Part shown: positions 17,057-26,382 of the stretch, piece by piece
Numbering within the stretch: position 1 is the first letter of the stretch
Layout: each line of letters opens with the position of its first letter
Assembly (NCBI RefSeq): GCF_007830635.1
Contig: NZ_VLLA01000013.1
Location: 1 to 64,000 of the forward strand
Direction of reading: 5' to 3'
Length of the DNA stretch: 64,000 bases
Origin: Bradyrhizobium huanghuaihaiense
GTDB taxonomy: Bacteria > Pseudomonadota > Alphaproteobacteria > Rhizobiales > Xanthobacteraceae
Notes under the pieces: model-generated
Databases searched by the model: none
Told to the model about the DNA's origin: nothing
The model's input: only the letters and a program-made list of their open reading frames with translations
Position numbers and translations under genes: made by a program

Positions 17057-17395
17057 CTCTCTCCTCGCGTACCGGAAGAGAGAAGGAAAGGCCTCACCGG
17101 CGAGGCGCGTGACGGCTTCGGTCAGCGCCAGCGCGGCGCGCTCGGCTTCGGAGAAATAGGGCGCATCGCGCCAGGCCGACACGGCGAACAGGCGCTCGTC
17201 GCTCTCGCCCAGCTTGCGGGCCACCTTCGGATGCATGTCGACACAGACGCTGCAGCCATTGATCTGGCTGGCGCGCAGGTGCACCAGTTCCAGGAGCTTT
17301 TCCGGCAGGCCCTGCTTGGTCAGATTGCCGAGGGACTGCAGGACATTCATGGCCTCGGGCAGGACCATGACAGGGTGATTCATGCGGGCGTGCAT
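16940..17395 (-). pseudogene. Truncated carboxymuconolactone decarboxylase / AhpD-like gene
   Basis: The first ~90 residues are a normal CMD-family start: a helix with LTKQGLPEKLLELVHLRASQ, the redox CxxC-His motif CSVCVDMH and the WRDAPYFSEAERAALALTEAVTRL block. After that the homology stops. The frame runs on antisense into the 3' end of the upstream hydrolase and ends at 16940 without the usual NxWNR C-terminal helix. The start at 17395 follows GGAGA. It is divergent from an ECF sigma gene, the classical partner arrangement. I read it as a 3'-truncated remnant, though the CxxC half could still be made. Confidence 0.75.
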
Positions 17396-17431
17396 CTTTT
17401 TCGTCTCCATCGTTCGAATTTCGAAGGTTCC

Positions 17432-17458
17432 GGTCACATCGGCCGGATTGGCTTCGTC
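17432..17458 (+). promoter_or_regulatory. Candidate ECF promoter driving the sigma gene
   Basis: GGTCACA, 16 bases, then CGTC, 36 bases before the sigma start codon. This is close to the TGTCACA...CGTC promoter described for ECF41-type sigma factors and implies autoregulation. Confidence 0.6.
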
Positions 17459-17466
17459 ATGGGCAT

Positions 17467-17493
17467 GACGGATCGCGATGAGGGAATGTGACC
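17467..17493 (-). promoter_or_regulatory. Candidate ECF promoter driving the decarboxylase
   Basis: On the minus strand GGTCACA is followed after 16 bases by CGTC, identical in boxes and spacing to the plus-strand copy a few bases away. It points at the truncated decarboxylase gene, about 70 bases ahead of its start. Confidence 0.6.
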
Positions 17494-17494
17494 G

Positions 17495-18364
17495 ATGACC
17501 CAAAAAAACTTCGAAGAAAATTTTCTGGCGCGCCAGTTCGAAGCCGACAGGGATCGTTTGCGCGCGGTCGCCTACCGGATGCTGGGGTCCCGCGCCGAGG
17601 TCGACGACGCCGTGCAGGAGGCCTGGCTGCGGGTCAGCCGCTACGACATGTCAGACGTCGCGAATCTGCGCGGCTGGCTCACGACCGTGGTCGCGCGCAT
17701 CTGCCTCGACATGCTGCGCGCACGGAAATCGCGCCGCGAGGATCCGATGGGGCCGCACGTGCCGGAGCCGGTCGACGAAACGCGGCAGCACGAGGCGGAG
17801 ATGGCCGATTCCGTCGGCGCGGCGCTGCTGGTCGTGCTGGAGACATTGCAGCCGGCCGAGCGGCTGGCCTTCGTGCTGCACGACATGTTCGCAGTCCCCT
17901 TCGAGGAGATCGCGCCGATCGTCGGCCGCTCGGTCGACGCCTCGCGGCAACTGGCGAGCCGTGCGCGACGGCGCGTGCAGGGCGCGCCGGTGCCCGAAGC
18001 AAACATGTCGCATCAACGCGGAATCGTCGATGCATTCCTCAAGGCGTCGCGTGAAGGCGATTTCGAGGGCCTGCTCGCCGTGCTCGATCCCGACGTGGTG
18101 TTTCGCGCCGACCAGGCCGCGGTGCGGCTCGGCACGCTGGCCGAGATCCGCGGCGCCGACGCCGTCGCGCAACTCTACAGGGGCCGCGCGCAGGCCGCGC
18201 GCACGGCGCTGGTCGACGGCGAGATGGGCGTTGCCGTCATCCTCGACGGACAATTGCGCATCACGCTGCGCGTGACCTTCAACGGCGACCGGATCGCAGG
18301 GATCGATGCGGTGGCCGATGCGGACCAGATCGCGACGATGGAGGTGGAGGTGCTGGAGCGCTAG
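17495..18364 (+). CDS. ECF sigma factor with SnoaL-like C-terminal extension (ECF41-related)
   Basis: A 289-aa sigma-70 family protein. Region 2 (~10-75) has AYRMLGSRAEVDDAVQEAWLR and region 4 (~105-160) has LQPAERLAFVLHDMFAVPFEEIA. The linker carries HVPEPV, resembling the WLPEP motif of ECF41. A SnoaL/NTF2-like domain (~170-289) follows, with no separate anti-sigma gene; in this class the C-terminal domain itself tunes activity. The typical DGGG motif is not evident, so a sister group (ECF56-like) is possible. The neighbour is a carboxymuconolactone-decarboxylase gene, as expected, but truncated. Matching promoters face both ways. Confidence 0.85.
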   Translation: MTQKNFEENFLARQFEADRDRLRAVAYRMLGSRAEVDDAVQEAWLRVSRYDMSDVANLRGWLTTVVARICLDMLRARKSRREDPMGPHVPEPVDETRQHEAEMADSVGAALLVVLETLQPAERLAFVLHDMFAVPFEEIAPIVGRSVDASRQLASRARRRVQGAPVPEANMSHQRGIVDAFLKASREGDFEGLLAVLDPDVVFRADQAAVRLGTLAEIRGADAVAQLYRGRAQAARTALVDGEMGVAVILDGQLRITLRVTFNGDRIAGIDAVADADQIATMEVEVLER

Positions 18365-18451
18365 GCCGGCGTGGCATCGCGCCGTTGCGGGTGCTAGGCT
18401 TTCCGCATAATCGCGCAGTGCCCGCGCGCGAGAGGCAAGAGGACGCAAGTC

Positions 18452-19708
18452 ATGACTTTCCGCTTCACGCCGCTGCTCGCTTTGTCGCTGCTCGGCCTTG
18501 CCGCCGGCGCTACGTCCGCATTCGCGGCCGCCGACGAGAAGCTGAAGGCCGCCGCCGAGCAGGAGAAGGCGCCGCTGATCGAGACCTTGCGCGACATGGT
18601 GATGATCGAGAGCGGCAGCAGCGACGTCGAAGGCCTGAAGAAGATGGCCGACTTCACGGAAGGACGCCTGAAGGCGCTCGGCGCGGCCACGGAGCGGCGC
18701 AAGACCACGGCGGGCGCCGGCGCCGACATGGTGATCGCGAGGTTCAAGGGCACGGGCACGCGGAAGCTGATGCTGATCGCGCATATGGACACGGTCTATC
18801 AGCGCGGCATCCTCGCAAGCGAGCCGTACCGTATCGACGGCAACCGCATCTATGGTCCCGGCATCGCAGACGACAAGGGCGGCATCGCCGTGGTGCTGCA
18901 TGCGCTCAAGATGCTGAAGGATGCCGGCTGGACGGACTACGCGACGCTCACCGTGTCGTTCAATCCGGACGAGGAGGTGGGCTCGCCCGGATCTGGCGAG
19001 ATCATCGCCGAGCTCGCCGACAAGCACGACGTCGTGCTCTCCTGCGAGCCGACGGTGGCAGCGCCAGTCGCCAAGAATGACGGGCTGCTGCTCGGCGCGA
19101 GCGGCACTGCGATCGCCAAGATGCAGGTGAAGGGCCGCGCCTCGCATGCGGGGGCCGCGCCCGATCTCGGCCGCAACGCGCTGATCGAGCTTGCGCATCA
19201 ATTGGTGCAGACCAGGGACGTTGCGAAGTCGATCCCGGGCACGCAGCTCAACTGGACCACGGCGCAGGCGGGCACCGTGCGCAACCAGATCCCGGAGAAC
19301 GCCGAGGCCGGCGGCGACGTCCGCCTCACCATTCCCGACGGCGTCGCCAGATTGCGGGCGGCGATCGACGAGAAGTTGAAGACCAAGCTGGTGCCCGACA
19401 CCGAGACGACGGTGACGATCACGCCGGGCCGCCCGCCCTTCGTCGCCACTGATCGCGGCCGCGCGCTGGCCGAGATGGGACAGGCGATCTATGCCGAGAT
19501 CGACCGCAAGCTCGACATCGCCGAGATGACCGGCGGCGCCACTGACGCCGGCTATGCCAATCGCAGCGGCAAGGCGGTGGTGGTCGAGAGCTTTGGCCTC
19601 GCCGGCTTCGGCTATCACGCCCGCGACGAGTTCATCGACACCAACTCGATCGTGCCGCGGCTCTATCTGATGAGCCGGATGCTGATCGAGCAGGGCAAGA
19701 AGAAGTAG
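18452..19708 (+). CDS. Exported M20 metallopeptidase (carboxypeptidase G2-like)
   Basis: A 418-aa zinc exopeptidase with an N-terminal signal peptide (hydrophobic LLALSLLGLAAGATSAFA, cut near AFA-AA). Metal ligands are the His in LIAHMDTV (~110), the Asp in GIADDKGG (~140) and the Glu pair in NPDEEVGS (~175). A lid/dimerisation domain starts near VKGRASHAG. The family cleaves C-terminal Glu from folates and peptides, or acylated amino acids. It acts in the periplasm. No transporter or regulator lies adjacent, so it appears to be a single-gene unit that ends at an R4 repeat. Confidence 0.9.
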   Translation: MTFRFTPLLALSLLGLAAGATSAFAAADEKLKAAAEQEKAPLIETLRDMVMIESGSSDVEGLKKMADFTEGRLKALGAATERRKTTAGAGADMVIARFKGTGTRKLMLIAHMDTVYQRGILASEPYRIDGNRIYGPGIADDKGGIAVVLHALKMLKDAGWTDYATLTVSFNPDEEVGSPGSGEIIAELADKHDVVLSCEPTVAAPVAKNDGLLLGASGTAIAKMQVKGRASHAGAAPDLGRNALIELAHQLVQTRDVAKSIPGTQLNWTTAQAGTVRNQIPENAEAGGDVRLTIPDGVARLRAAIDEKLKTKLVPDTETTVTITPGRPPFVATDRGRALAEMGQAIYAEIDRKLDIAEMTGGATDAGYANRSGKAVVVESFGLAGFGYHARDEFIDTNSIVPRLYLMSRMLIEQGKKK

Positions 19709-19720
19709 GCGCCGATCTCC

Positions 19721-19859
19721 TGTCCCGGACGCGCTGCAACGCACTTGGCGTTGCTGCGCAGAGCCGGGACCCAGATGGCGACACGGCCGAATGCGGAGGG
19801 ATGGGCCCCGGCTCTGCAGCGCACCGCTAAGGAGGCGCTGCGCTGCGTCCGGGGCACGA
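19721..19859. repeat. Palindromic repeat, family R4
   Basis: TGTCCCGGACGCGCTGCAAC and GCGCTGCGTCCGGGGCACGA ends surround an inner GCAGAGCCGGGAC / CCCCGGCTCTGC pair. The rest of the gap up to 19995 shows no gene. Confidence 0.8.
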
Positions 19860-19995
19860 GAGCGGGGCCTTTTTCGAAAACAACCCCATGCACAGTAGGC
19901 GGCCCTTGCGATATCAATGGCTTAGAAAGGCGTCTCTACGGCGGGTCGGGGGCCTTGAACCTGACTTGACGCTAGGGCCATCGGGCTCTATTTTC

Positions 19996-20015
19996 GAATA
20001 CGGAATTCCGTATTC
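19996..20015. promoter_or_regulatory. 20-bp perfect palindrome, candidate GntR operator
   Basis: GAATACGGAATTCCGTATTC is fully self-complementary and lies 18 bases before the GTG start of the GntR gene. Its position suggests autoregulation, with the operator overlapping the promoter or leader. The inner ATACGGAATTCCGTAT core resembles FCD-type GntR sites. Confidence 0.65.
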
Positions 20016-20033
20016 CCTATCGGAGCCGCCGGC

Positions 20034-20711
20034 GTGATTCCTCTCGACCCGCTCCCGAACCTGATCGACCAGGTCTATGCGCGCATCCTGGAGGCGATCT
20101 CCGACCGCACGCTCGAGCCCGGCCAGCGCATCCGGCAGAACGAGCTCGCCGACAAGCTCGGCGTGTCGCGCCAGCCGGTGTCGCATGCGCTGCATCTGTT
20201 GCACCGGCAAGGTCTCGTCGCCGAAAGCGGCAAGCGCGGCTTTGAAGTCACCCAGCTCGATCCCTCGCGCATCCGCCAGCTCTACGAGGTGCGCGGCGCC
20301 ATCGATGCGCTCGCGGCGCGGCTTGCCGCTCAGCGTGCTGCGAGCGACGCGGCGGGACGCGCGCGACTGGAGACGGCGCTCGCTGCCGGACGCGGTATCG
20401 ACCGCACCACGTCGCTCGCCGAGCTCATCGCGCTCGACGTCGAATTTCATCGCGCGATCTATCAGCTCGCCGGCAATCCCGTGATCGAGGAGACCATCGC
20501 GCCGCAATGGCCGCATATGCGCCGCTCGATGGCGACCGTGCTGTCGGAGCTCGACTATCGCGACAGCGCCTGGGCCGAGCATGCCGATATTGCCGGACAC
20601 ATTCTGGGCGGCGACGCGAAGGCCGCCGAACGCGCCGCGCTTGCGCACGCGCAGACGGCAGGACGGCTGACCGAGGAGAGATTGAAGGCGACGGACGCGG
20701 CGGCGGCGTAG
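20034..20711 (+). CDS. GntR-family regulator (FCD domain)
   Basis: A 225-aa regulator. The winged helix lies at ~10-72: LEPGQRIRQNELADKLGVSR then QPVSHALHLLHRQGLV. The C-terminal FCD all-helical ligand domain (~85-215) contains the metal/ligand residues in ALDVEFHRAIYQLAGNPVI. The start codon is GTG at 20034. A perfect palindrome lies immediately upstream. It precedes the PhyH dioxygenase and SAF oxidoreductase genes and is probably their regulator. The effector is probably a small carboxylate, as is usual for FCD proteins. Confidence 0.9.
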   Translation: MIPLDPLPNLIDQVYARILEAISDRTLEPGQRIRQNELADKLGVSRQPVSHALHLLHRQGLVAESGKRGFEVTQLDPSRIRQLYEVRGAIDALAARLAAQRAASDAAGRARLETALAAGRGIDRTTSLAELIALDVEFHRAIYQLAGNPVIEETIAPQWPHMRRSMATVLSELDYRDSAWAEHADIAGHILGGDAKAAERAALAHAQTAGRLTEERLKATDAAAA

Positions 20712-20722
20712 CCGCAGCCACC

Positions 20723-20826
20723 GTCATTCCGGAGCGATGCGCAGCATCGAGCCCGGAATCCATCGGGCGGCAGAGACTGCGGAGAAATGGATTCCGGGCT
20801 CGCGACTTCGTCGCGCCCCGGAATGA
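20723..20826. repeat. Palindromic repeat, family R6 (GTCATTCCGG)
   Basis: CCGTCATTCCGGAGCGATGC at the left and GCGCCCCGGAATGAC at the right, with inner CCCGGAATCCAT / ATGGATTCCGGG arms. A related copy is at 32060. Confidence 0.85.
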
Positions 20827-20854
20827 CAAAAACAAAACAACAGGAGGACGACCC

Positions 20855-21655
20855 ATGAAACTGTCCCAGGAGCAATTGGAGTTCTTCCACCGCGAGGGCT
20901 GGCTGTTCCTGCCCGAGCTGTTCAGCCAGGAGGAGGTCGATTTGCTCGCGCGCGAGGCGGTCGGCATCTACGACGCCAACCGGCCGGAGGTCTGGCGCGA
21001 GAAGAGCGGCGCGCCGCGCACGGCCTTTGCCGCGCACCTCTACAACGAGGCCTTTCGCACTCTCGGCGCGCATCCGCGCATGATCGAGCCGGTCGAGCAA
21101 TTGTTCGGCGAACCCGTCTACATGCACCAGTTCAAGATCAACGCGAAATCGGCCTTCACCGGCGACGTCTGGCAATGGCACCAGGATTACGGCACCTGGA
21201 AGCGCGACGACGGCATGCCGGAGCCGCGGGCGATGAACATCGCGATCTTCCTCGACGAGGTGATGCCGATCAACGGCCCCTTGATGCTGGTGCCGCGCAG
21301 CCAGAATGCCGGCGACCTCGAAGCCTCGCACGACCTCGCCACCACCTCCTATCCGCTCTGGACGCTGGACGAGGACACGGTGACGCGCCTCGTCAAGCAG
21401 GGCGGCATCGTTGCGCCCACCGGCAAGCCCGGCGGCATGCTGATGTTCCACGGCAATCTCGTGCATGGCTCCAGCGGCAACATCACGCCCTTCCCGCGCA
21501 AGATCGTGTACCTGACGCTGAACGCGGTCTCGAACTACATCCGCACGCCGACGCGGCCGGAGTACATCGCACATCGCGACTTTGCGCCGATCAGGACGGT
21601 GGACGACGATGCGCTGCTGCGGCTTGCCCGTGCGCCCAGGCAGGCGGCGGAGTAA
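20855..21655 (+). CDS. Phytanoyl-CoA dioxygenase (PhyH) family protein
   Basis: A 266-aa Fe(II)/2-oxoglutarate oxygenase. The facial triad appears as the His and Asp in WQWHQDYGTW (~107-112) and a distal His in HGNLVHGSSGN (~200). An Arg for 2-oxoglutarate would lie in the TPFPRKIVY block. The ATG follows CAGGAGGACGACCC, a strong ribosome site. Family members hydroxylate acyl-CoAs, ectoine or other small acids. The neighbours are a GntR regulator and an SAF-domain oxidoreductase; no CoA ligase is adjacent, so a free metabolite is as likely as an acyl-CoA. Function not assigned. Confidence 0.85.
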   Translation: MKLSQEQLEFFHREGWLFLPELFSQEEVDLLAREAVGIYDANRPEVWREKSGAPRTAFAAHLYNEAFRTLGAHPRMIEPVEQLFGEPVYMHQFKINAKSAFTGDVWQWHQDYGTWKRDDGMPEPRAMNIAIFLDEVMPINGPLMLVPRSQNAGDLEASHDLATTSYPLWTLDEDTVTRLVKQGGIVAPTGKPGGMLMFHGNLVHGSSGNITPFPRKIVYLTLNAVSNYIRTPTRPEYIAHRDFAPIRTVDDDALLRLARAPRQAAE

Positions 21656-21663
21656 ATCGGTCT

Positions 21664-21796
21664 CGTGCCCCGGACGCAGCGCAGCGCTTCTTCAGCGGTG
21701 CGCTGCAGAGCCGGGGCCCATGCCACGCGCATAGTTTTTCTCTGGGTCCCGGCTCTGCGGCGCAGCGTTGCACGCTGCACCTTGTCCGGGACACGA
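21664..21796. repeat. Palindromic repeat, family R4
   Basis: TCGTGCCCCGGACGCAGCGC at the left and CTTGTCCGGGACACGA at the right, with inner CAGAGCCGGGGCCC / GGGTCCCGGCTCTG. It lies between the dioxygenase and the oxidoreductase. Confidence 0.85.
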
Positions 21797-21799
21797 TAG

Positions 21800-23131
21800 T
21801 TGCACTGGACATCCCCCATGAACCTCTTCCGCCTCCTGCAAGCCCGCGCGTCCGCCGGCAAGCCCGTCCGTGTCGCGCTGATCGGCGCCGGCAAATTCGG
21901 CTCGATGTTCCTCGCACAGGTGCCGCATACGCCGGGACTCGAGGTGCCCATCATCGTCGACATCGACCGCGAGCGCGCGCGCGAGGCGTGCCGCACCGTG
22001 GGCTGGAGCGCCGAGCGGATCGCCGCGACCGTCTTCACCGATGACGGCGCCGGCGCCATCGCCGGCGGGGCGATGGACGTGGTGGTGGAAGCAACCGGCA
22101 ATCCCGCCGTCGGCATCAGGCATGCGCGTGCCGCGATCGCGGCGGGCAAGCACATCGTGATGGTCAATGTCGAAGCGGACGTGCTGGCGGGCCCGCTGCT
22201 CGCCGAGGAGGCGCGGAAGGCGGGTGTGGTCTATTCGCTCGCTTACGGCGACCAGCCGGCACTGACCGCTGAGATGGTCGACTGGGCCCGCGCCACCGGT
22301 TTTCGCGTCGTCGCCGCCGGCAAGGGCACAAAATACCTGCCGGCCTATCACGACGTGACGCCCGACGGCGTCTGGCAGCATTACGGCCTGACCGCGGGCG
22401 AAGCGCAGTCGGCCGGCATGAACCCGCAGATGTTCAACTCCTTCCTCGACGGCACCAAATCGGCCATCGAGATGGCCGCGATTGCGAACGCCTGCGGCCT
22501 CGACGTGCCCGCGGAAGGATTGCTGTTTCCGCCCTGCGGCGTGGACGATCTGCCGCACATCATGCGGCCGCGCTCGCGCGGCGGCGTGCTGGAGCGGTCC
22601 GGCGTGGTGGAAGTGGTCTCCTCGCTCGAGCGCGATGGACGGCCGGTGTTTCGCGACCTGCGCTGGGGCGTCTATGTCGTGCTGGAGGCGCCGAACGACT
22701 ACGCCGCCGACTGCTTCAGGCAATACGGCCTGAAGACCGACGCCAGCGGACGCTTCGCGGCGATGTACAAGCCCTATCACCTGATCGGGCTCGAGCTGAA
22801 CATCTCGATCCTGTCGGCCGCGCTGCGGGGCGAGGCGACCGGCCAGGCTTTCGGCTTCCGCGGCGACGTCGCCGCAGTGGCCAAGCGCAACCTGCGCGCC
22901 GGCGAGATGCTCGACGGCGAAGGCGGCTACACGGTGTGGGGCAAGCTGGTGCCGGCCGCCGCGAGCCTGAAGGCGGGCGCCCTGCCGATCGGCCTCGCGC
23001 ATCGCCTGAAGCTGAAGCACGACGTCGCCCATGGCGAGATCGTGCGCTGGAGCGACGTCGAGTTCGATGCCAACAACGAGACGATCAGGACAAGGAAGGC
23101 GATGGAGGCGGCGTTCGCGAAGGCGGGGTAG
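21800..23131 (+). CDS. NAD(P)-dependent oxidoreductase with SAF domain
   Basis: A 443-aa protein. The N-terminal Rossmann fold has VALIGAGKFGSMFL (~19-32) and VVVEATGNPAVG. A homoserine-dehydrogenase-like middle part follows, and a C-terminal SAF domain (~350-410) contains GDVAAVAKRNLRAGEMLDGE. Proteins of this build act on sugar acids or branched polyols in several catabolic pathways, but I cannot name the substrate. The upstream dioxygenase might create the hydroxyl group that this enzyme oxidises; that is inference. The start is the ATG after an R4 repeat, with no strong ribosome site seen. Confidence 0.8.
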   Translation: MHWTSPMNLFRLLQARASAGKPVRVALIGAGKFGSMFLAQVPHTPGLEVPIIVDIDRERAREACRTVGWSAERIAATVFTDDGAGAIAGGAMDVVVEATGNPAVGIRHARAAIAAGKHIVMVNVEADVLAGPLLAEEARKAGVVYSLAYGDQPALTAEMVDWARATGFRVVAAGKGTKYLPAYHDVTPDGVWQHYGLTAGEAQSAGMNPQMFNSFLDGTKSAIEMAAIANACGLDVPAEGLLFPPCGVDDLPHIMRPRSRGGVLERSGVVEVVSSLERDGRPVFRDLRWGVYVVLEAPNDYAADCFRQYGLKTDASGRFAAMYKPYHLIGLELNISILSAALRGEATGQAFGFRGDVAAVAKRNLRAGEMLDGEGGYTVWGKLVPAAASLKAGALPIGLAHRLKLKHDVAHGEIVRWSDVEFDANNETIRTRKAMEAAFAKAG

Positions 23132-23172
23132 CGGCGCGATGGGGTTGAGTTGGTGCAGCCGCGGTCTCGGTG

Positions 23173-23292
23173 CACCTCTCCCGCATGCGGGAGAGGTCGG
23201 CGCGTAGCGCCGGGTGAGGGCTTTCTCCTCTGGGGGATTGTCCCGTTGCGGAGACACCCTCTCCCCAGCCCTCCCCCGCAGGCGGGGGAGGG
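23173..23292. repeat. Palindromic repeat, family R8 (CCTCTCCCGC..GCGGGAGAGG)
   Basis: CACCTCTCCCGCATGCGGGAGAGGTCGGCG at the left (split here only by description) and CCCCCGCAGGCGGGGGAGGG at the right. Related copies are at 26383, 53847 and 62056. Confidence 0.8.
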
Positions 23293-23415
23293 AGCGCACC
23301 TCCATCGACGCCGCGTTGTTGCCCAATCGTGCGGCAGTTCGCCAATCATCGACTTTCGTCTGCCTCGCATTCGCAGTTGCGAGCGCGGCATGAGGCTTGA
23401 TTGTCGCTGGCTGAC

Positions 23416-23588
23416 AGGTCATCCTTGCTGACGGAACCGCAATGATCGGAATTCCAACAACAAGAGCCCGGCAGGGCCTTCGGAAACGCCTCACAAGTCT
23501 CAACAAAACAACGTCGATCTCGACCAAGAAGACGACCCCAAAGATCGTTCCCCTTAGGTCGAAGCATCGGCATCACGGAGGGAAGTGC
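23416..23588 (+). other. Leader of TRAP binding-protein gene 1, duplicated upstream of gene 2
   Basis: This untranslated stretch shares several blocks with 24969-25136: GGTCATCC, CGGAACCGCAATG, a GAGCCC..GGGCCTTCGGAAACGCC block and AAGATCGTTCCC before the ribosome site GGAGGGA. It was evidently copied with the gene. The GCCC/GGGC pairs could form a small hairpin. No open frame of note is present. Confidence 0.6.
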
Positions 23589-24677
<1,089 letters not shown>

Positions 24678-24709
24678 GGCGCTAGACGGCACACGACTAA
24701 AGAATGAGA

Positions 24710-24742
24710 AGCCCCGGAGATGGCGACATCTCCGGGGCTTTT
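24710..24742 (+). terminator. Rho-independent terminator of TRAP binding protein 1
   Basis: AGCCCCGGAGAT, six bases, ATCTCCGGGGCT form a perfect 12-bp stem followed by TTTTGC. Confidence 0.92.
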
Positions 24743-24760
24743 GCATTGGACATAGCTCTC

Positions 24761-24883
24761 GTAGGGTGGGCAAAGCGACTTGTCCGCCGTAGCTCGAAGA
24801 GCGAAGGCGGAAGCGTGCCCACCTGCTCTAGCCAAGTGAGAAAGATCGTGGGCACGGCGCTGTCGCGCCTTTGCCCACCCTAC
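24761..24883. repeat. Palindromic repeat, family R1
   Basis: GTAGGGTGGGCAAAGCG and CGCCTTTGCCCACCCTAC ends with GTGCCCAC / GTGGGCAC inside. Confidence 0.85.
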
Positions 24884-24968
24884 GGCTGCGGAGTTCGGCG
24901 AGAGAGGTCGCGTTCAGCCTTCGCAACTGCGAGCGTTCCGACGGCGCTTGCTTATCGTGAGGCGAACG

Positions 24969-25136
24969 GTCATCCTCACACCGGAACCGCAATGCGCGGG
25001 ATCCACAAAGAGCCCTGAAGGGCCTTCGGAAACGCCAAAAACAATCATCACAACACCACGTCGGTACCCGGCGAAGCCAAGACGACACCAAGATCGTTCC
25101 CTTAGTCGAGGACATCGGCGCAACGGAGGGATAGGC
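24969..25136 (+). other. Leader of TRAP binding-protein gene 2
   Basis: Homologous to 23416-23588 (see there). It starts GGTCATCC and ends at the ribosome site CGGAGGGATAGGC. The region between the R1 repeat and this leader shows no gene. Confidence 0.6.
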
Positions 25137-26228
25137 ATGAAACGTCGTGAATTCCTGAAAGTGACAGGTGCAGGGCTGGCGGCGAGCACCGCGATTGCCG
25201 CGCCGGCCATCGCGCAATCTTCGCCGGAGACGAGATGGCGCCTCGCCGCGAGCTGGCCCAAGGCGCTCGATACGCTCTATGGCGGCTGCGAATATTTCTG
25301 CAAGCGCGTCGCCGAGGTCACCGACAACAAATTCCAGATCCAGCCGTTCGCGGCCGGCGAAATCGTCCCGGGCCTGCAGGTGCTGGATGCGGTGTCGAAC
25401 GGCACCGTCGAGATGGGCAACACCGCGCTGTACTACTACTGGGGCAAGAACCCCGCCTTCACCTTCGGCACGTCGCTGCCGTTCGGGCTGAACACGCGCG
25501 CGCATATTTCCTGGCTGCTGTTCGGCGGCGGACAGGAGATGCTCAACGACCTCTTGAAGGAATACAACACGATCGGCATTCCGACCGGCTCGACCGGCGC
25601 CCAGATGGGCGGCTGGTTCCGGAAGGAAGTCAAGTCGATGGAGGATTTCAAGGGATTGAAATTCCGCGTCGGCGGCTTCGCCGGCACGATCATCGCCAAG
25701 GTCGGCGGCGTGCCGCAGCAGATCGCGGGCGGCGACATCTATCCGGCGCTGGAGAAGGGCACGATCGACGCGGCCGAATGGGTCGGCCCCTATGACGACG
25801 AGAAGCTCGGCTTCGTCAAGGTCGCGAAGTACTACTACTATCCGGGCTGGTGGGAAGGCACCGGCCAGGGCCACAACGTCATGAATCTCGACAAGTGGAA
25901 CGCGCTGCCCAAGCACTATCAGGCCGCGATCGAGATGGCCTCGCGCGACACCTTCACATGGGTCACCGGCAAATACGACTACGTCAATCCGCCGGCGCTG
26001 AAGCGCCTGCTGGTGGCCGGCGCGATCCTCAAGCCGTTCCCGCAGGAGGTGCTCGAGGCCTGCTACAATGCCGCCAACGAGATCTATGCGGATCTCACCA
26101 AGACCAACCCGCACTTCAAGAAGATGTATACGAGCCTGTCGGCGTTCCGGAATGAATCGCTGGCCTGGATGCAGGTCGCCGAGCTCAGCTACGACAGCTT
26201 CATGATGCGGATGCGCACGCGGACGTGA
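25137..26228 (+). CDS. Orphan TRAP-type binding protein (TakP-like), copy 2
   Basis: A 363-aa paralogue of the previous gene with a Tat signal (MKRREFLKVTGAGLAAST, cut after AIAQS). Nearly every block is shared, including GDIYPALEKGTIDAAEWVGP. Differences cluster in the first strand (RWRLAASWPKALD) and in LFGGGQEMLNDLLKEYNT, so ligand range may differ. It has its own leader and terminator, so the two are separate transcription units. No permease genes are adjacent. Confidence 0.9.
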   Translation: MKRREFLKVTGAGLAASTAIAAPAIAQSSPETRWRLAASWPKALDTLYGGCEYFCKRVAEVTDNKFQIQPFAAGEIVPGLQVLDAVSNGTVEMGNTALYYYWGKNPAFTFGTSLPFGLNTRAHISWLLFGGGQEMLNDLLKEYNTIGIPTGSTGAQMGGWFRKEVKSMEDFKGLKFRVGGFAGTIIAKVGGVPQQIAGGDIYPALEKGTIDAAEWVGPYDDEKLGFVKVAKYYYYPGWWEGTGQGHNVMNLDKWNALPKHYQAAIEMASRDTFTWVTGKYDYVNPPALKRLLVAGAILKPFPQEVLEACYNAANEIYADLTKTNPHFKKMYTSLSAFRNESLAWMQVAELSYDSFMMRMRTRT

Positions 26229-26261
26229 GGCGCCGGACGGCGAACGAGGTCGGAAACGACG

Positions 26262-26290
26262 AAAGCCCCGGAGATGTCTCCGGGGCTTTT
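26262..26290 (+). terminator. Rho-independent terminator of TRAP binding protein 2
   Basis: AAAGCCCCGGAGA and TCTCCGGGGCTTT pair closely, followed by a T-rich tail. The sequence is the same as the terminator of copy 1 except for a shorter loop. Confidence 0.9.
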
Positions 26291-26382
26291 GCTTTGGTCT
26301 TTCCGCTTTCGCGGGTGATAACAGCCGTGGTGCGGCTGGCTCGATTGGCGCTAAGTTAAAACGACCGCTACGGCACGCTAAC

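Noticed and set aside
16940..17100. Reading the 187-codon frame as a full-length decarboxylase
   Set aside because: The last ~65 codons are antisense to the hydrolase and lack family homology, so the gene is treated as truncated.
17495..18054. Second overlapping frame in the sigma gene
   Set aside because: An Arg/Gly/Ala-rich frame at 17488-18054 is only a codon-position shadow of the sigma factor.
17651..19744. 697-codon open frame on the minus strand
   Set aside because: It is a high-GC shadow opposite the sigma factor and the M20 peptidase and shows no domain. The same holds for 21692-23527, 42827-44422 and similar long antisense frames.
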